Shown piece after piece: positions 16,232-24,671 of a stretch of DNA of 45,313 bases. This stretch comes from a virus. Below the pieces are notes generated by a model. The model searched no databases. It was not told the DNA's origin and saw only the letters and a list, made by a program, of their open reading frames with translations. The stretch is taken from positions 1-45,313 of IMG/VR virus record IMGVR_UViG_3300044527_000445; one strand, 5' to 3'. Position numbers and translations under genes: made by a program. Positions within the stretch are counted from its first letter, which is position 1; each line of letters begins with the position of its first letter.

Positions 16232-17350
16232 ATGCCAATATCCTTTCCTACCAATCCTGCGCTCAATCAGACGTTTACTACGAACGATGGAAACTTCTAT
16301 CGTTACAATGGTAAGGGGTGGATTCGTTCTAGTCCTAATTATAGTTGCATTGCAGTTGGTTCTATAACTGGAAACTTAATAGCTAATCTTACAATAGACA
16401 GTATAGATTTAGCAAATGGAGCAGTAACAACTGAAAAGTTAAACTTAGCTAATGGTTATTTACAGTTACCGGTTGGCACTACAGCACAAAGACCAAATAC
16501 AGCTTCTAATGCATTATTGAGATATAATTCAACAGAAAATTACATAGAATATAACATAGGAAATACATGGTATTGTTTATGTAGTGGTCCAGCTCCTTAT
16601 ACTGTTGAGTATTTGGTTGTTGCTGGAGGCGGAGGCGGTGGTGGCTATGGTGGAGGCGGTGGTGGAGGTTATAGAACTGGAAATATATCTAATATTTTAT
16701 CTGGAGTATCCTACACAACTACAGTAGGTAGTGGAGGATCTCTACATGGTTGTGGTACCTTGTCATGTTTTTTCTATATTTGTTCTTCCGGTGGTGGTTA
16801 TGGAGGAGGACAAACTGAAACAGGACAACCAGCAGCCTCACCTGGAGGATCAGGGGGAGGTGGAGGTTATGGTCCTTCTGCTGGTGCAGGAAATGGAAAT
16901 ACACCATCTGTTAGTCCATCTCAAGGTAATTCTGGTGGTGCTGGTGCTCCAGGCAATCCTACTGCTGGGTCTGGGGGAGGTGGAGGAGGAGCTGGAGGCA
17001 CAGGATTTGCAGCAACAGTAGCCCCTTCTTATTGTTTTGCTGGAAATGGTGGTATTGGAGCTTTTACTACAATTTCTGGATCAAACGTAGCCTATGCTGG
17101 TGGAGGTGGTGGTGCTTCTACACAACGTGGAGGTCAGGGTGGTATAGGAGGCGGTGGAGGTACTGCGTGGGGTCCAATCTCTAGTGGTACAGTGAATACT
17201 GGTGGTGGAGGGTCAGGTGGATGTTTAGGAGGTTCCGGAATTGTAATTTTAAGATATCTTGGACCACAAAGAGGATCTGGTGGTACTGTTACTTCTTCTG
17301 GTGGTTTTACTATTCATACCTTCAACAGTTCTGGAACTTATACAGCATAA
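16232..17350 (+). CDS. Glycine-rich receptor-binding adhesin (copy 2)
   Basis: The 372-residue protein starts with the fibre N-terminal module (MPISFPTNPALNQTF, FYRYNGKGW), followed by IDSIDLANGAVTTEKLNL and QLPVGTTAQRPNTASNALLR. The glycine-rich domain begins VEYLVVAGGGGGGG and ends GSGIVILRYLGPQRGSGG, then a threonine/serine-rich tail. It therefore fuses a tail-attachment module to a receptor-binding tip in one gene, unlike copy 1. It lies three bases after copy 1 and shares a 47-base identical stretch with it. The stop overlaps the next start as TAATG. Confidence 0.82.
   Translation: MPISFPTNPALNQTFTTNDGNFYRYNGKGWIRSSPNYSCIAVGSITGNLIANLTIDSIDLANGAVTTEKLNLANGYLQLPVGTTAQRPNTASNALLRYNSTENYIEYNIGNTWYCLCSGPAPYTVEYLVVAGGGGGGGYGGGGGGGYRTGNISNILSGVSYTTTVGSGGSLHGCGTLSCFFYICSSGGGYGGGQTETGQPAASPGGSGGGGGYGPSAGAGNGNTPSVSPSQGNSGGAGAPGNPTAGSGGGGGGAGGTGFAATVAPSYCFAGNGGIGAFTTISGSNVAYAGGGGGASTQRGGQGGIGGGGGTAWGPISSGTVNTGGGGSGGCLGGSGIVILRYLGPQRGSGGTVTSSGGFTIHTFNSSGTYTA
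17237..17283 (+). repeat. 47-bp direct repeat, copy 2
   Basis: Identical to 16115-16161. Recombination between the two copies would remove 1122 bases and fuse two adhesin genes in frame. Confidence 0.93.
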
Positions 17351-17547
17351 TGGCACTCACTAAAATATCATCCAAGGTTCTTGCAAACTCTTCAGTGACT
17401 GCTGAAAAAGTTAATATTGTATTTTACGAAAATGCTAACACTATAGATTTTGATTACACTGTGGCTGCAAACAAGAATGCACATAGTGCTGGTCCATTAT
17501 CTATCACTGGCAATGTTACTGTTCTAGGAAATTGGGTTATCATATGA
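17350..17547 (+). CDS. Small fibre-associated protein
   Basis: The 65-residue product starts MALTKISSKVLANSSVTAEK and ends with a beta module TIDFDYTVAANKNAHSAGPL ... GNWVII. The same module closes the long fibre at 20320 (NYTVPTGKNAVTGGPI ... SVWTIV). It looks like a stand-alone fibre end or connector. The start overlaps the previous stop by one base and its own stop overlaps the next start as ATGA, so it is translated in a coupled chain. No function is known to me. Confidence 0.75.
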   Translation: MALTKISSKVLANSSVTAEKVNIVFYENANTIDFDYTVAANKNAHSAGPLSITGNVTVLGNWVII

Positions 17548-18569
17548 GTTCTACTTTATGCGTTAACAATTTAATGGCAAGATCTGGTAATGCTATTACT
17601 ATTAGCGGAAACGTGTGTCTTAGTTCCAATGCTGGAGTAACATTACCTACTGGAACATTTAATCAAAGACCTGCCAATCCTGCCAATGGAACGATAAGAT
17701 TTAATACTTCTAATAATTGGTTAGAATACTATTATGATAGTGCTTGGTATTATGTTTCTTCTACTAGTTTGAATAACTATAATATAGAATACTTATTAGT
17801 GGGAGGCGGGGGCTCTGGTAGTACCTCTATTTACGGTAATGCAGGTGGGGGTGCAGGTGGTGTCCTACACAACACTAGCAAAACAATAACAGCTGGTACA
17901 TCCTACACAGTAGTGGTTGGCGCTGGAGCATCTGGTACTATAGGCTCTTGTAATATAATTGGAGGTAACACTTGTTTCGGTGTTGGTATTGCATATGGGG
18001 GAGGAAGCGGTTCTAATAACCCTGGAGGATCTGGTGGAGGGGGAGGACACTCTAACCCACCCGACCAGGGAGGGCTGTCTATTCAAACAAGTAATGACGG
18101 TGGAACAGGGTATGGTAATAGAGGTGGAGCAATGTCTTATTCTGCACCATACTATCCAAATGGTGGAGGTGGTGGTGCTGGGGCAGTGGGAGGTAGTGGA
18201 TCTGGAAGTTCTGCTGGAGTAGGAGGCGCAGGAAGATATTTTACTGTTTCAGGTTCTAATGTTGCTTACGCTGGAGGCGGTGGAGCAAACGGCCAGCAAG
18301 GCATTACTGCAGCTGGTGGAGTTGGAGGAGGTGGTCCTGGATCTGCTCAATATACATCTAATCCAGGCTGTTCAGGAACGTCTAACACTGGAGGTGGTGG
18401 AGGAGCTGGAGGATTTAATGGTCCTACTGCATACCCAGGAGGCAACGGTGGTTCTGGCATCGTTATTTTAAGATACTCTGGTCCACAAAGAGGAACTGGA
18501 GGTAATGTTACCTTTATAGGCGGAAACACTATACATACGTTTACAAGTTCTGGAACTTATACAGCTTAG
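17544..18569 (+). CDS. Glycine-rich receptor-binding adhesin (copy 3)
   Basis: The start at 17544 makes an ATGA overlap; an ATG at 17532 is further inside the previous gene. The 341-residue protein has NAITISGNVCLSSNAGVTLP, then TGTFNQRPANPANGTIRFN and NNWLEYYYDSAW, a module almost identical in DNA to copy 1. The glycine-rich domain begins IEYLLVGGGGSG and ends GSGIVILRYSGPQRGTGG. The inside of the domain differs from the other copies in loop lengths and in residues between glycine runs, as expected for tips that contact different receptors. Confidence 0.82.
   Translation: MSSTLCVNNLMARSGNAITISGNVCLSSNAGVTLPTGTFNQRPANPANGTIRFNTSNNWLEYYYDSAWYYVSSTSLNNYNIEYLLVGGGGSGSTSIYGNAGGGAGGVLHNTSKTITAGTSYTVVVGAGASGTIGSCNIIGGNTCFGVGIAYGGGSGSNNPGGSGGGGGHSNPPDQGGLSIQTSNDGGTGYGNRGGAMSYSAPYYPNGGGGGAGAVGGSGSGSSAGVGGAGRYFTVSGSNVAYAGGGGANGQQGITAAGGVGGGGPGSAQYTSNPGCSGTSNTGGGGGAGGFNGPTAYPGGNGGSGIVILRYSGPQRGTGGNVTFIGGNTIHTFTSSGTYTA
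17701..17725 (+). repeat. 25-bp direct repeat, copy 2
   Basis: Identical to 15372-15396; encodes NTSNNWLE in the third glycine-rich gene. Confidence 0.85.
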
Positions 18570-18577
18570 GAATAAAA

Positions 18578-19054
18578 ATGGGAACAGTTTACGTTAATGA
18601 AATTTCACCAGATACAGCCTCTTCTATAACTATAACAAGAGGGTTGTTTGATAAGCCAACTTTTACCAATAGAATTATTGAACAGGCAACATTAAATGGA
18701 ACAGCTGCAACAGGTAATGTAAATATTGATATGCTTGATCGTGGTATAAATTACTTTACATCTAATACCACTGGAAACGTGACAGTCAACTTGAGAGGAA
18801 ACTCTACAACCACATTAAATACTATGATGGCTAATGGTGATGTTGCTTCTCAAACAATTATGTTAACGCAGGGTACTACTGCATATTTTGTTAATAATGT
18901 ACAAATTGATGGAGTTCCTAGAGTAGTTAAGTGGCAAAATAACACAATTCCTACTGTTGGCAATGCAAATTCAGTCGATTTATATTCCTTAACAGTCGTA
19001 AAAATAGACTCCAATGTTTATACGATATTTGGCGGTCAAACTCAGTTTAAGTAA
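18578..19054 (+). CDS. Small beta-rich structural protein
   Basis: The 158-residue protein begins MGTVYVNEISPDTASSITIT. The rest reads as alternating beta strands with SNTTGNVTVNLRGNSTT, MLTQGTTAYFVNNVQIDG and VVKWQNNTIPTVGNANSVDL, ending YTIFGGQTQF. The C-terminal 100 residues are a type common in fibres and structural proteins of marine phages. It sits between two glycine-rich adhesins and so is probably a fibre or collar component. An AGGAA ribosome site precedes the start. No catalytic residues are visible. Confidence 0.72.
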   Translation: MGTVYVNEISPDTASSITITRGLFDKPTFTNRIIEQATLNGTAATGNVNIDMLDRGINYFTSNTTGNVTVNLRGNSTTTLNTMMANGDVASQTIMLTQGTTAYFVNNVQIDGVPRVVKWQNNTIPTVGNANSVDLYSLTVVKIDSNVYTIFGGQTQFK

Positions 19055-19056
19055 TT

Positions 19057-19911
19057 ATGCCTTTCCTCTCTACATTTGGTGGTGCTTCAACAAAGAATTT
19101 TGGTATTGGTAAAAAAGATAAAACCAATATAGAATACCTTATAGTTGGTGGAGGAGGATCGGGTGGAGATAGAGGAGGAGCTGGTGGGGGTGGTGGTGGT
19201 GCAATTACAGGTATAATATCATTAGCATCAAGCTGTTGCTTTCCAATCGCAATAGGATCTGGAGGATCAGCGCCTGCATATACTATCATAGGTAACCCTG
19301 GTGGCAATACTTGTATTGGCGCAACTATAATTGCTTACGGTGGGGGTGGGGGTGGTGTAGAAAATTCAGGTCCTGGTTTACCTGGAGGCTCGGGAGGCGG
19401 GGGAGGATCAACGACCGGAGTCGGGGGTACTGGAATTCAGGGCTGCAATGGAGGAAATGGATCTCCAGCAAGTGGTGGTGGTTACTCTGGAGGAGGTGGA
19501 GGAGGCCAAACGCAGACAGGAATTTCAGCTACTTCAACTGTTCCAGGAAATGGAGGATTAGGTCTATATAGTTCCATTTCTGGTTCTAATTTAATGTATG
19601 GATATGGAGGAGGAGGAAGTTTTTGGTCTACATCTCCACCTAGGTCATGTGATGGTAACGGTCAGATTAGTGGCGGTCAAGGTGGGTCAACTTCTGGTGT
19701 AAGTTCCCCTGCAAATAGAGGAGGAGGTGGAGGAGGTTCTGGTTATGGAATTGGATCAGGCTTTAGTGTAGGGGCTGGTAATGGTGGTTCTGGAGTAGTA
19801 ATAATAAGATACTTAGGACCTCAAAAAGGAACAGGAGGTACTATAACTAACAGTGGTGGTTATACTATCCATACTTTTACAACCACTGGAACATTTTGTT
19901 TTACTGGATAA
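19057..19911 (+). CDS. Glycine-rich receptor-binding adhesin (copy 4)
   Basis: The 284-residue protein has only a short N-terminal piece (MPFLSTFGGASTKNFGIGKK) before the glycine-rich domain, which opens IEYLIVGGGGSGGDRGG and closes GSGVVIIRYLGPQKGTGG. It lacks the fibre attachment modules of copies 1-3. This makes it the most S16-gp38-like in layout, a free tip that would attach to the end of another fibre. The next gene is a 'MAH' accessory protein, an arrangement repeated at 29290-31070. Confidence 0.8.
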   Translation: MPFLSTFGGASTKNFGIGKKDKTNIEYLIVGGGGSGGDRGGAGGGGGGAITGIISLASSCCFPIAIGSGGSAPAYTIIGNPGGNTCIGATIIAYGGGGGGVENSGPGLPGGSGGGGGSTTGVGGTGIQGCNGGNGSPASGGGYSGGGGGGQTQTGISATSTVPGNGGLGLYSSISGSNLMYGYGGGGSFWSTSPPRSCDGNGQISGGQGGSTSGVSSPANRGGGGGGSGYGIGSGFSVGAGNGGSGVVIIRYLGPQKGTGGTITNSGGYTIHTFTTTGTFCFTG

Positions 19912-19927
19912 AAGGAGTTAACTTAAT

Positions 19928-20320
19928 ATGGCACATTTTGCTGAATTGGGAGAAAATAATGTCGTTCTTCGTGTAATAGTTGTAGCAAATTCTGATACAG
20001 CGGATGCAAACGGCAATGAAGTGGAAGAGATTGGTGCAACTTTCTGTAGAAACCTTTTAGGTGGAACATGGAAGCAAACTAGTTACAATGGTAACTTTAG
20101 AAAAAACTATGCAGGTATTGGTTACACATATGATAGTGGAAGAAATGCTTTCATCCCACCAAAACCATATAATAGTTGGATACTAAACGAGACAACTTGC
20201 AATTGGGAAGCACCAGTAGCATTGCCTCAAGATGCCGGAACTGGTGATCCTCCTAAGTTTTATCGTTGGGATGAAGATACTGTTAATTGGGTTGAAGTAG
20301 TGCTTGAAACACAACCATAA
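19928..20320 (+). CDS. 'MAH' accessory protein of the fibre locus (copy 1)
   Basis: The 130-residue protein starts MAHFAELGENNVVLRVIVV, followed by CRNLLGGTWKQTSYNGNFRK, NYAGIGYTYDSGRNAFIPPK and SWILNETTCNWEAP, ending in YRWDEDTVNW. This is a conserved small protein of T4-like and other marine phages that I know only as hypothetical. It has a strong AAAGGAG ribosome site. It follows a glycine-rich adhesin here and again at 30699, so it may be a tip partner or assembly chaperone; that role is inferred from position. The stop overlaps the next start as TAATG. Confidence 0.8.
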   Translation: MAHFAELGENNVVLRVIVVANSDTADANGNEVEEIGATFCRNLLGGTWKQTSYNGNFRKNYAGIGYTYDSGRNAFIPPKPYNSWILNETTCNWEAPVALPQDAGTGDPPKFYRWDEDTVNWVEVVLETQP

Positions 20321-22437
20321 TGACATTTCCGTTAAATCCGAGTGTTGGTCAAGAAACATCGGTAGCTGGAAAACGCTACCGATGGAACGGTGAATTGTGG
20401 ACTAGAATTAGCGCCGTTGTTTCTGCTAATCTAGTCAATTCTGCTGCTATTATAGATAATAGTGTTGCACTTGTTGACCTAACAAGTGCAGTATCATCTC
20501 TCATCCTTTCCAAGGCTAACATATCAGATTTAACGTCTTCCAATGTCACTGAAGGTAGTAATTTATTTTTTACCAATGCAAGAGTCTATAGTAATGTTAT
20601 AGATATTGGATTTTCAACTAATGCATATGTTAATAGTAGATTATTAACGAAAGCAAATGTTAGCGATCTCAATACAAATAACATTACTGAAGGCTCTAAT
20701 CTATATTTCACAAACACCAGAGCAATAAGTGCATTAACTGCGGGCAATGGAATCACTATTGAAGCCAATGGTTTGATTGTTGGTGCTGCACAATATGGGG
20801 ATCAAGATGCTTATGCAAATACTATATTATTAGATTATGCAACTAATACGTATGTAAATGCTAGAGACCTAACTAAAGCAAACGTTAGCGATCTAACTAC
20901 AACCAATGTTACAGAACTAACTAATCTTTATTTTACTAATTCAAGAGTATACGCAAACGTTATTGAATTAGGATATGCAACAAATACATATCTTACTAAT
21001 AGGTTACTAACTAAGGCAAATGTTAGTGATCTTTATACAAGTAACATTATCGAAGGTTCTAATCTTTATTACACCAATGCTAGAGCAAGAGCTGCTCTTA
21101 GTGCTGGAACTGGTGTTGCGTATAATCCACAATCAGGTGAAATATCAATTAATCAAAATGTTGATATAACATCAAATGTTACATTCCAAAACTTATTAGT
21201 TACTGGCAATCTAACAGTAACAGGAAATACTGTTACAATTAGCGCAACTTCTCTTGCAATTGAAGATAATATGATTTATCTCAATGCAAATAGTGAAGTA
21301 ACTAATCCAGATTTAGGATTTGCTGGTAACTATAATGATGGAACATACCACCATGCAGGAATCTTTAGAGATGCTACTGATGGTGTTTGGAAGTTTTATG
21401 ATGGTTATCAACCAGAACCTGATGCAAGTCCTTATATTGATACAGGACATGCATCTTTCAGACTTGCAAATATCCAGGCAACGAATGTTGTTGCAAACTT
21501 AACTGGAAGAGTATCTTCAATTGATAACCACACTACTAGTAACTTAGTTGAGGGTGATAATTTATATTTTACAAATGTAAGAGCAGTATCTGCTCTTACT
21601 GCTGGAATTGGAATATCACTTGAATCAAATGGTCTAATCACTAGTACAGCATTGGGTGGTGTAACGAGTGTTAATGGTGCTAATGGAAATGTCTTACTTT
21701 ATCACACATCAGACACTCCTCCATCAACAAGTACATTAGGTTCTTTATGGTTTAATGCAACCGATGCCAATCTTTATGTATTAATTAATGATGGAAGTGG
21801 AAATGTATGGTTAGAAATTACACCATCAGAAAATTATGGTGTAACTGCTGTATTTGGACAAACACAAACTGTTTCCAATGCTCAACTAGCTTGTGCAACT
21901 ATTTCTTCTGGTGTCCTAAATACTAATAATGTTGTTGAAGGTGATAATTTATATTTCACAAATACAAGAGCAGTATCTGCGTTCACTGCCGGTCAGGGTA
22001 TCACAATTGCAGCAAATGGAAGAATAACAGGTGCAAGTCAATATGGTGATACAGATGTTTATTCTAATGTAAATTTAATTGGATTTGCAGCAAATAGTTA
22101 TGTAAATAATAGGTTATTAACTAAAGCTAATATTGCTGACTTAACAACAGCAAATGTAATAGAGCTAACAAATTTATACTTTACAAATACTAGAGCAGTT
22201 GGTGCTTTCTCCAGTGGTTCTGGAATCGATATAGCAGCCAATGGAAGAATAACTAGTACTGCAGCAGGTGCAGCAACAGGTGGAGGATCAGATGCAGTGT
22301 TTTTCCTTAATGATAATGTAATTACTGCTAACTATACTGTGCCTACTGGAAAGAATGCAGTTACTGGAGGTCCTATTACTATTAACGATAATGTTGTTAT
22401 AACAGTTTCAGATGGATCAGTTTGGACGATTGTATGA
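20320..22437 (+). CDS. Long tail fibre protein with YFTN repeats (copy 2)
   Basis: The 705-residue protein starts with the common N-terminal module (MTFPLNPSVGQE, YRWNGELWTRI). The shaft contains about seven YFTN/YYTN repeats, the shared central block (TFQNLLVTGNLTVTGNTVTI to DASPYIDTGHASFRL), and one LWFNATDANLYVLI module. A stretch FGQTQTVSNAQLACATIS is also found in the fibre at 41867. The C terminus (NYTVPTGKNAVTGGPI ... SVWTIV) matches the small gene at 17350. The stop overlaps the next start as ATGA, which puts a separate tip-like gene directly behind this shaft. Confidence 0.84.
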   Translation: MTFPLNPSVGQETSVAGKRYRWNGELWTRISAVVSANLVNSAAIIDNSVALVDLTSAVSSLILSKANISDLTSSNVTEGSNLFFTNARVYSNVIDIGFSTNAYVNSRLLTKANVSDLNTNNITEGSNLYFTNTRAISALTAGNGITIEANGLIVGAAQYGDQDAYANTILLDYATNTYVNARDLTKANVSDLTTTNVTELTNLYFTNSRVYANVIELGYATNTYLTNRLLTKANVSDLYTSNIIEGSNLYYTNARARAALSAGTGVAYNPQSGEISINQNVDITSNVTFQNLLVTGNLTVTGNTVTISATSLAIEDNMIYLNANSEVTNPDLGFAGNYNDGTYHHAGIFRDATDGVWKFYDGYQPEPDASPYIDTGHASFRLANIQATNVVANLTGRVSSIDNHTTSNLVEGDNLYFTNVRAVSALTAGIGISLESNGLITSTALGGVTSVNGANGNVLLYHTSDTPPSTSTLGSLWFNATDANLYVLINDGSGNVWLEITPSENYGVTAVFGQTQTVSNAQLACATISSGVLNTNNVVEGDNLYFTNTRAVSAFTAGQGITIAANGRITGASQYGDTDVYSNVNLIGFAANSYVNNRLLTKANIADLTTANVIELTNLYFTNTRAVGAFSSGSGIDIAANGRITSTAAGAATGGGSDAVFFLNDNVITANYTVPTGKNAVTGGPITINDNVVITVSDGSVWTIV

Positions 22438-22976
22438 GTATTGTTAGAGCAAATAAATGGCAACGCGTAGATGGTGTAAACTATGGTACTATTTTACAGG
22501 TAGTTTCTGGGCGTAATGGCGATTATTTTTCATCGAGTTCAACATCATGGACAGATATTACTAGCCTAACAGCAACGATAACACCTTATTTTAATACAAG
22601 TAAAATTCTAGTTACCTTGTCAATGGGTCGTGCAACAACGTCTCTGAATAATTTAGATTATGTTTGTATTATTCGAGTATTAAGAAATGGTAGCGACGAT
22701 GTAGCAATAAATGGAAATACATCATCGAATAGATTGAGAATATGTATGAATGTTAATGGTTTGGCATACAATGCTGACCATTCTCCTGGTGGCTGGAGTT
22801 GTCAGGCATTAGATAATCCTTTATCTTCTTCAGCTTTAACTTATAAAGCCCAAGTTTTGTGTCAAAGTGCTTCGTATCCTTTTATTATGAATGGAACGCC
22901 AAATAATAATGATACTTCTGCATCTTTTCATGCAAGAGGCCAATCTAGTATAACATTGATGGAGATAGCCCAGTGA
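22434..22976 (+). CDS. Fibre tip-like protein (copy 1)
   Basis: Starting at the ATGA overlap, the 180-residue product contains SSTSWTDITSLTATITPYFN and KILVTLSMG near residue 50, a beta-sandwich opening common in phage tail-fibre tip proteins, and ends SITLMEIAQ. The genes at 23284 and 24111 share the opening pattern and the ending (SLIVMEIG, YLTIMEIAQ). It most likely forms the distal receptor-binding part behind the shaft at 20320. The stop overlaps a GTG start. Loop sequences differ widely among the three copies, which fits different targets. Confidence 0.75.
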   Translation: MSIVRANKWQRVDGVNYGTILQVVSGRNGDYFSSSSTSWTDITSLTATITPYFNTSKILVTLSMGRATTSLNNLDYVCIIRVLRNGSDDVAINGNTSSNRLRICMNVNGLAYNADHSPGGWSCQALDNPLSSSALTYKAQVLCQSASYPFIMNGTPNNNDTSASFHARGQSSITLMEIAQ

Positions 22977-23284
22977 TTGTGCAAGCTCTTTTAAATTTAA
23001 GACCTGGTGCTGAGTGGAAGCTATTGGGTACTTCATATGAGGACATTGAATGGTTAGATTCATTTCAAACTTTACCATCACAAGAAGAAATAGACACAGA
23101 AATTTTACGTATTAATCAAGAATATCAAGAATTAAAATATCAACGAGATAGAGCAGTAGAGTATCCACCATTATCAGAATTAGCTGATGCATTATATTGG
23201 CAAAGTAAAGGTAATAATCAACCAATGACTAATTACATTGCTGCATGTGAAGCAGTAAAAGTAAAGTATCCTAAAGGTGTATAA
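22973..23284 (+). CDS. XkdW-like small tail protein (copy 1)
   Basis: The start is GTG at 22973, overlapping the previous stop. The 103-residue product reads LNLRPGAEWKLLGTSYEDIE, then a helix with QEYQELKYQRDRAVEYPPLS and a C-terminal TNYIAACEAVKVKYPKG. The C-terminal pattern (YQRxRxxEYPPL ... YIAACxAVKxKYPK) is that of phage XkdW/DUF-type small tail proteins. It follows a tip-like gene, as does its relative at 23805, so a chaperone or connector role is plausible but unproven. Its stop overlaps the next start as TAATG. Confidence 0.72.
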   Translation: MIVQALLNLRPGAEWKLLGTSYEDIEWLDSFQTLPSQEEIDTEILRINQEYQELKYQRDRAVEYPPLSELADALYWQSKGNNQPMTNYIAACEAVKVKYPKGV

Positions 23285-23805
23285 TGGCTAGTATTGCAAA
23301 ATTTGATGAGTGGCAAAATTCTTTAGGAATTAGGCAACAAACTATAGTTCAAACTATTCAAACATTATATACAGATACATTTTCGACCACTGGCTCGTCT
23401 GGTTTTTTTAATTTTACGGGGCTGGATACTACTATAACTCCTAAATTATCTAATTCTAGGTTTTTTATATGTTATAATATTATGATAGGCTATGCTGATT
23501 CAGCTTCTAGGCGTGTTGTGCTTAAAATAAATGGATCTTATTATAACACTAGATCAACTGATACATATAGAGCTTCAGGTTTAAGTTTTTATTTACATAA
23601 TGCTGGTAGTAATCTTAGCGATGCTACTATTTTAGCACACCAAAGCCAGTATATATTTCAAAATACAGGCACATCAAATTTGTCAATATCGTTTGAATTA
23701 TACAAACAAAGTACCGGAGCTATGTATGTTAATAGAAGTAGCAATTATGATGATGATGCAAGAGGAAGGCCTTTATCATCTTTAATAGTTATGGAGATAG
23801 GGTAA
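23284..23805 (+). CDS. Fibre tip-like protein (copy 2)
   Basis: This 173-residue protein parallels the product of the gene at 22434. It begins MASIAKFDEWQNSLGIRQQT, has FNFTGLDTTITPKLSNSRFF in place of the tip opening, then alternating strands, and ends SLIVMEIG. Base composition is more AT-rich than in the neighbours. It lies between two XkdW-like genes with one-base stop/start overlaps on both sides. A receptor-binding role is inferred from position and from the shared pattern. Confidence 0.73.
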   Translation: MASIAKFDEWQNSLGIRQQTIVQTIQTLYTDTFSTTGSSGFFNFTGLDTTITPKLSNSRFFICYNIMIGYADSASRRVVLKINGSYYNTRSTDTYRASGLSFYLHNAGSNLSDATILAHQSQYIFQNTGTSNLSISFELYKQSTGAMYVNRSSNYDDDARGRPLSSLIVMEIG

Positions 23806-24107
23806 TGATTACAGAAGCTTTAAGATTATTACGTCCGGGTGCTAAGTTTACTGTTGTTAACGAAGATTATAATCAAATTGATTGGTTAGATAATAGTTAT
23901 ACTAAGCCTACGAGAACAGAAGTAGAAAATAAAGTAGCAGAATTAGTCAAAAATTATCAAGATACCCAATATCAGAGATCTCGACAATTGGAATATCCTC
24001 CTATTACAGATTACTTAGATGGTGTTGTAAAAGGAGATGAGGATCAAATTAATGCTTATATTGCAGCTTGCCAAGCAGTAAAAGCAAAATACCCTAAGCC
24101 GGAGTAA
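23805..24107 (+). CDS. XkdW-like small tail protein (copy 2)
   Basis: The 100-residue product reads LRLLRPGAKFTVVNEDYNQI, KPTRTEVENKVAELVKNYQD, YQRSRQLEYPPITDYLDGVV and NAYIAACQAVKAKYPK. It is closer to the family pattern of XkdW-like tail proteins than copy 1, with the intact YPPITDYLDG core. It follows the second tip-like gene as copy 1 follows the first. The two copies share perhaps a third of their residues by eye, so the duplication is old. The role is unknown. Confidence 0.74.
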   Translation: MITEALRLLRPGAKFTVVNEDYNQIDWLDNSYTKPTRTEVENKVAELVKNYQDTQYQRSRQLEYPPITDYLDGVVKGDEDQINAYIAACQAVKAKYPKPE

Positions 24108-24110
24108 TTA

Positions 24111-24647
24111 ATGGCGATAGCAATTAACGGATCAGGTTCTATTACTCCTTCAGGTAGTAGTGTGGTGTCTTATCCTGGTGCTGTATTGCAGATGCAGGCA
24201 GCTAGAAGTGGTCCAGCTGGTCAAACTATTTCAAGCACAAGTCCTACTCTAATAACTGGATTATCAATTAGTTTTACACCTAAAAAAGTTGGTAGTTTAT
24301 TAGTTTTTAATGCTCTTATTAGTAGTAGCCATACCCACGTTACTAGTTTTGGTATATTCAAAGACGGTGCTAGTACTGTATCAACAAGTGGATATACAAA
24401 CGATAACGAAGCTAATATGCAAGCAACTTCATATTTTCCTCCACTTTCTTCTGATACCAGAACAGATGTAATTCGCCAAACTAGTTTAATGCATTACGAA
24501 ACTGTAGACAGTCTTACTGCTAGGACTTATGGAGTATATGCTACAGCAGGATGGGCTGGTACTACATACAATTTGTATATTAATAATAGAAGTAATGGTG
24601 ATATGGCGAACTTCAGCTATTTAACTATAATGGAAATAGCCCAATAA
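24111..24647 (+). CDS. Fibre tip-like protein (copy 3)
   Basis: The 178-residue product begins MAIAINGSGSITPSGSSVVS, a short glycine/serine leader typical of the start of tip domains, then VLQMQAARSGPAGQTISSTS, LITGLSISFTPKKVGSLLVF, and ends YLTIMEIAQ. It is the third member of the set 22434/23284/24111 and the only one not followed by an XkdW-like gene. Aromatic-rich loops in the second half are candidates for receptor contact. Confidence 0.73.
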   Translation: MAIAINGSGSITPSGSSVVSYPGAVLQMQAARSGPAGQTISSTSPTLITGLSISFTPKKVGSLLVFNALISSSHTHVTSFGIFKDGASTVSTSGYTNDNEANMQATSYFPPLSSDTRTDVIRQTSLMHYETVDSLTARTYGVYATAGWAGTTYNLYINNRSNGDMANFSYLTIMEIAQ

Positions 24648-24671
24648 TTTATTAACATTTTAAGAACTTAA

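Noticed and set aside
15576-18471. Valine- and leucine/glutamate-rich frames on the + strand inside the adhesin genes
   Set aside because: They are shifted readings of glycine-rich repeats, have no ribosome sites and fully overlap better genes.
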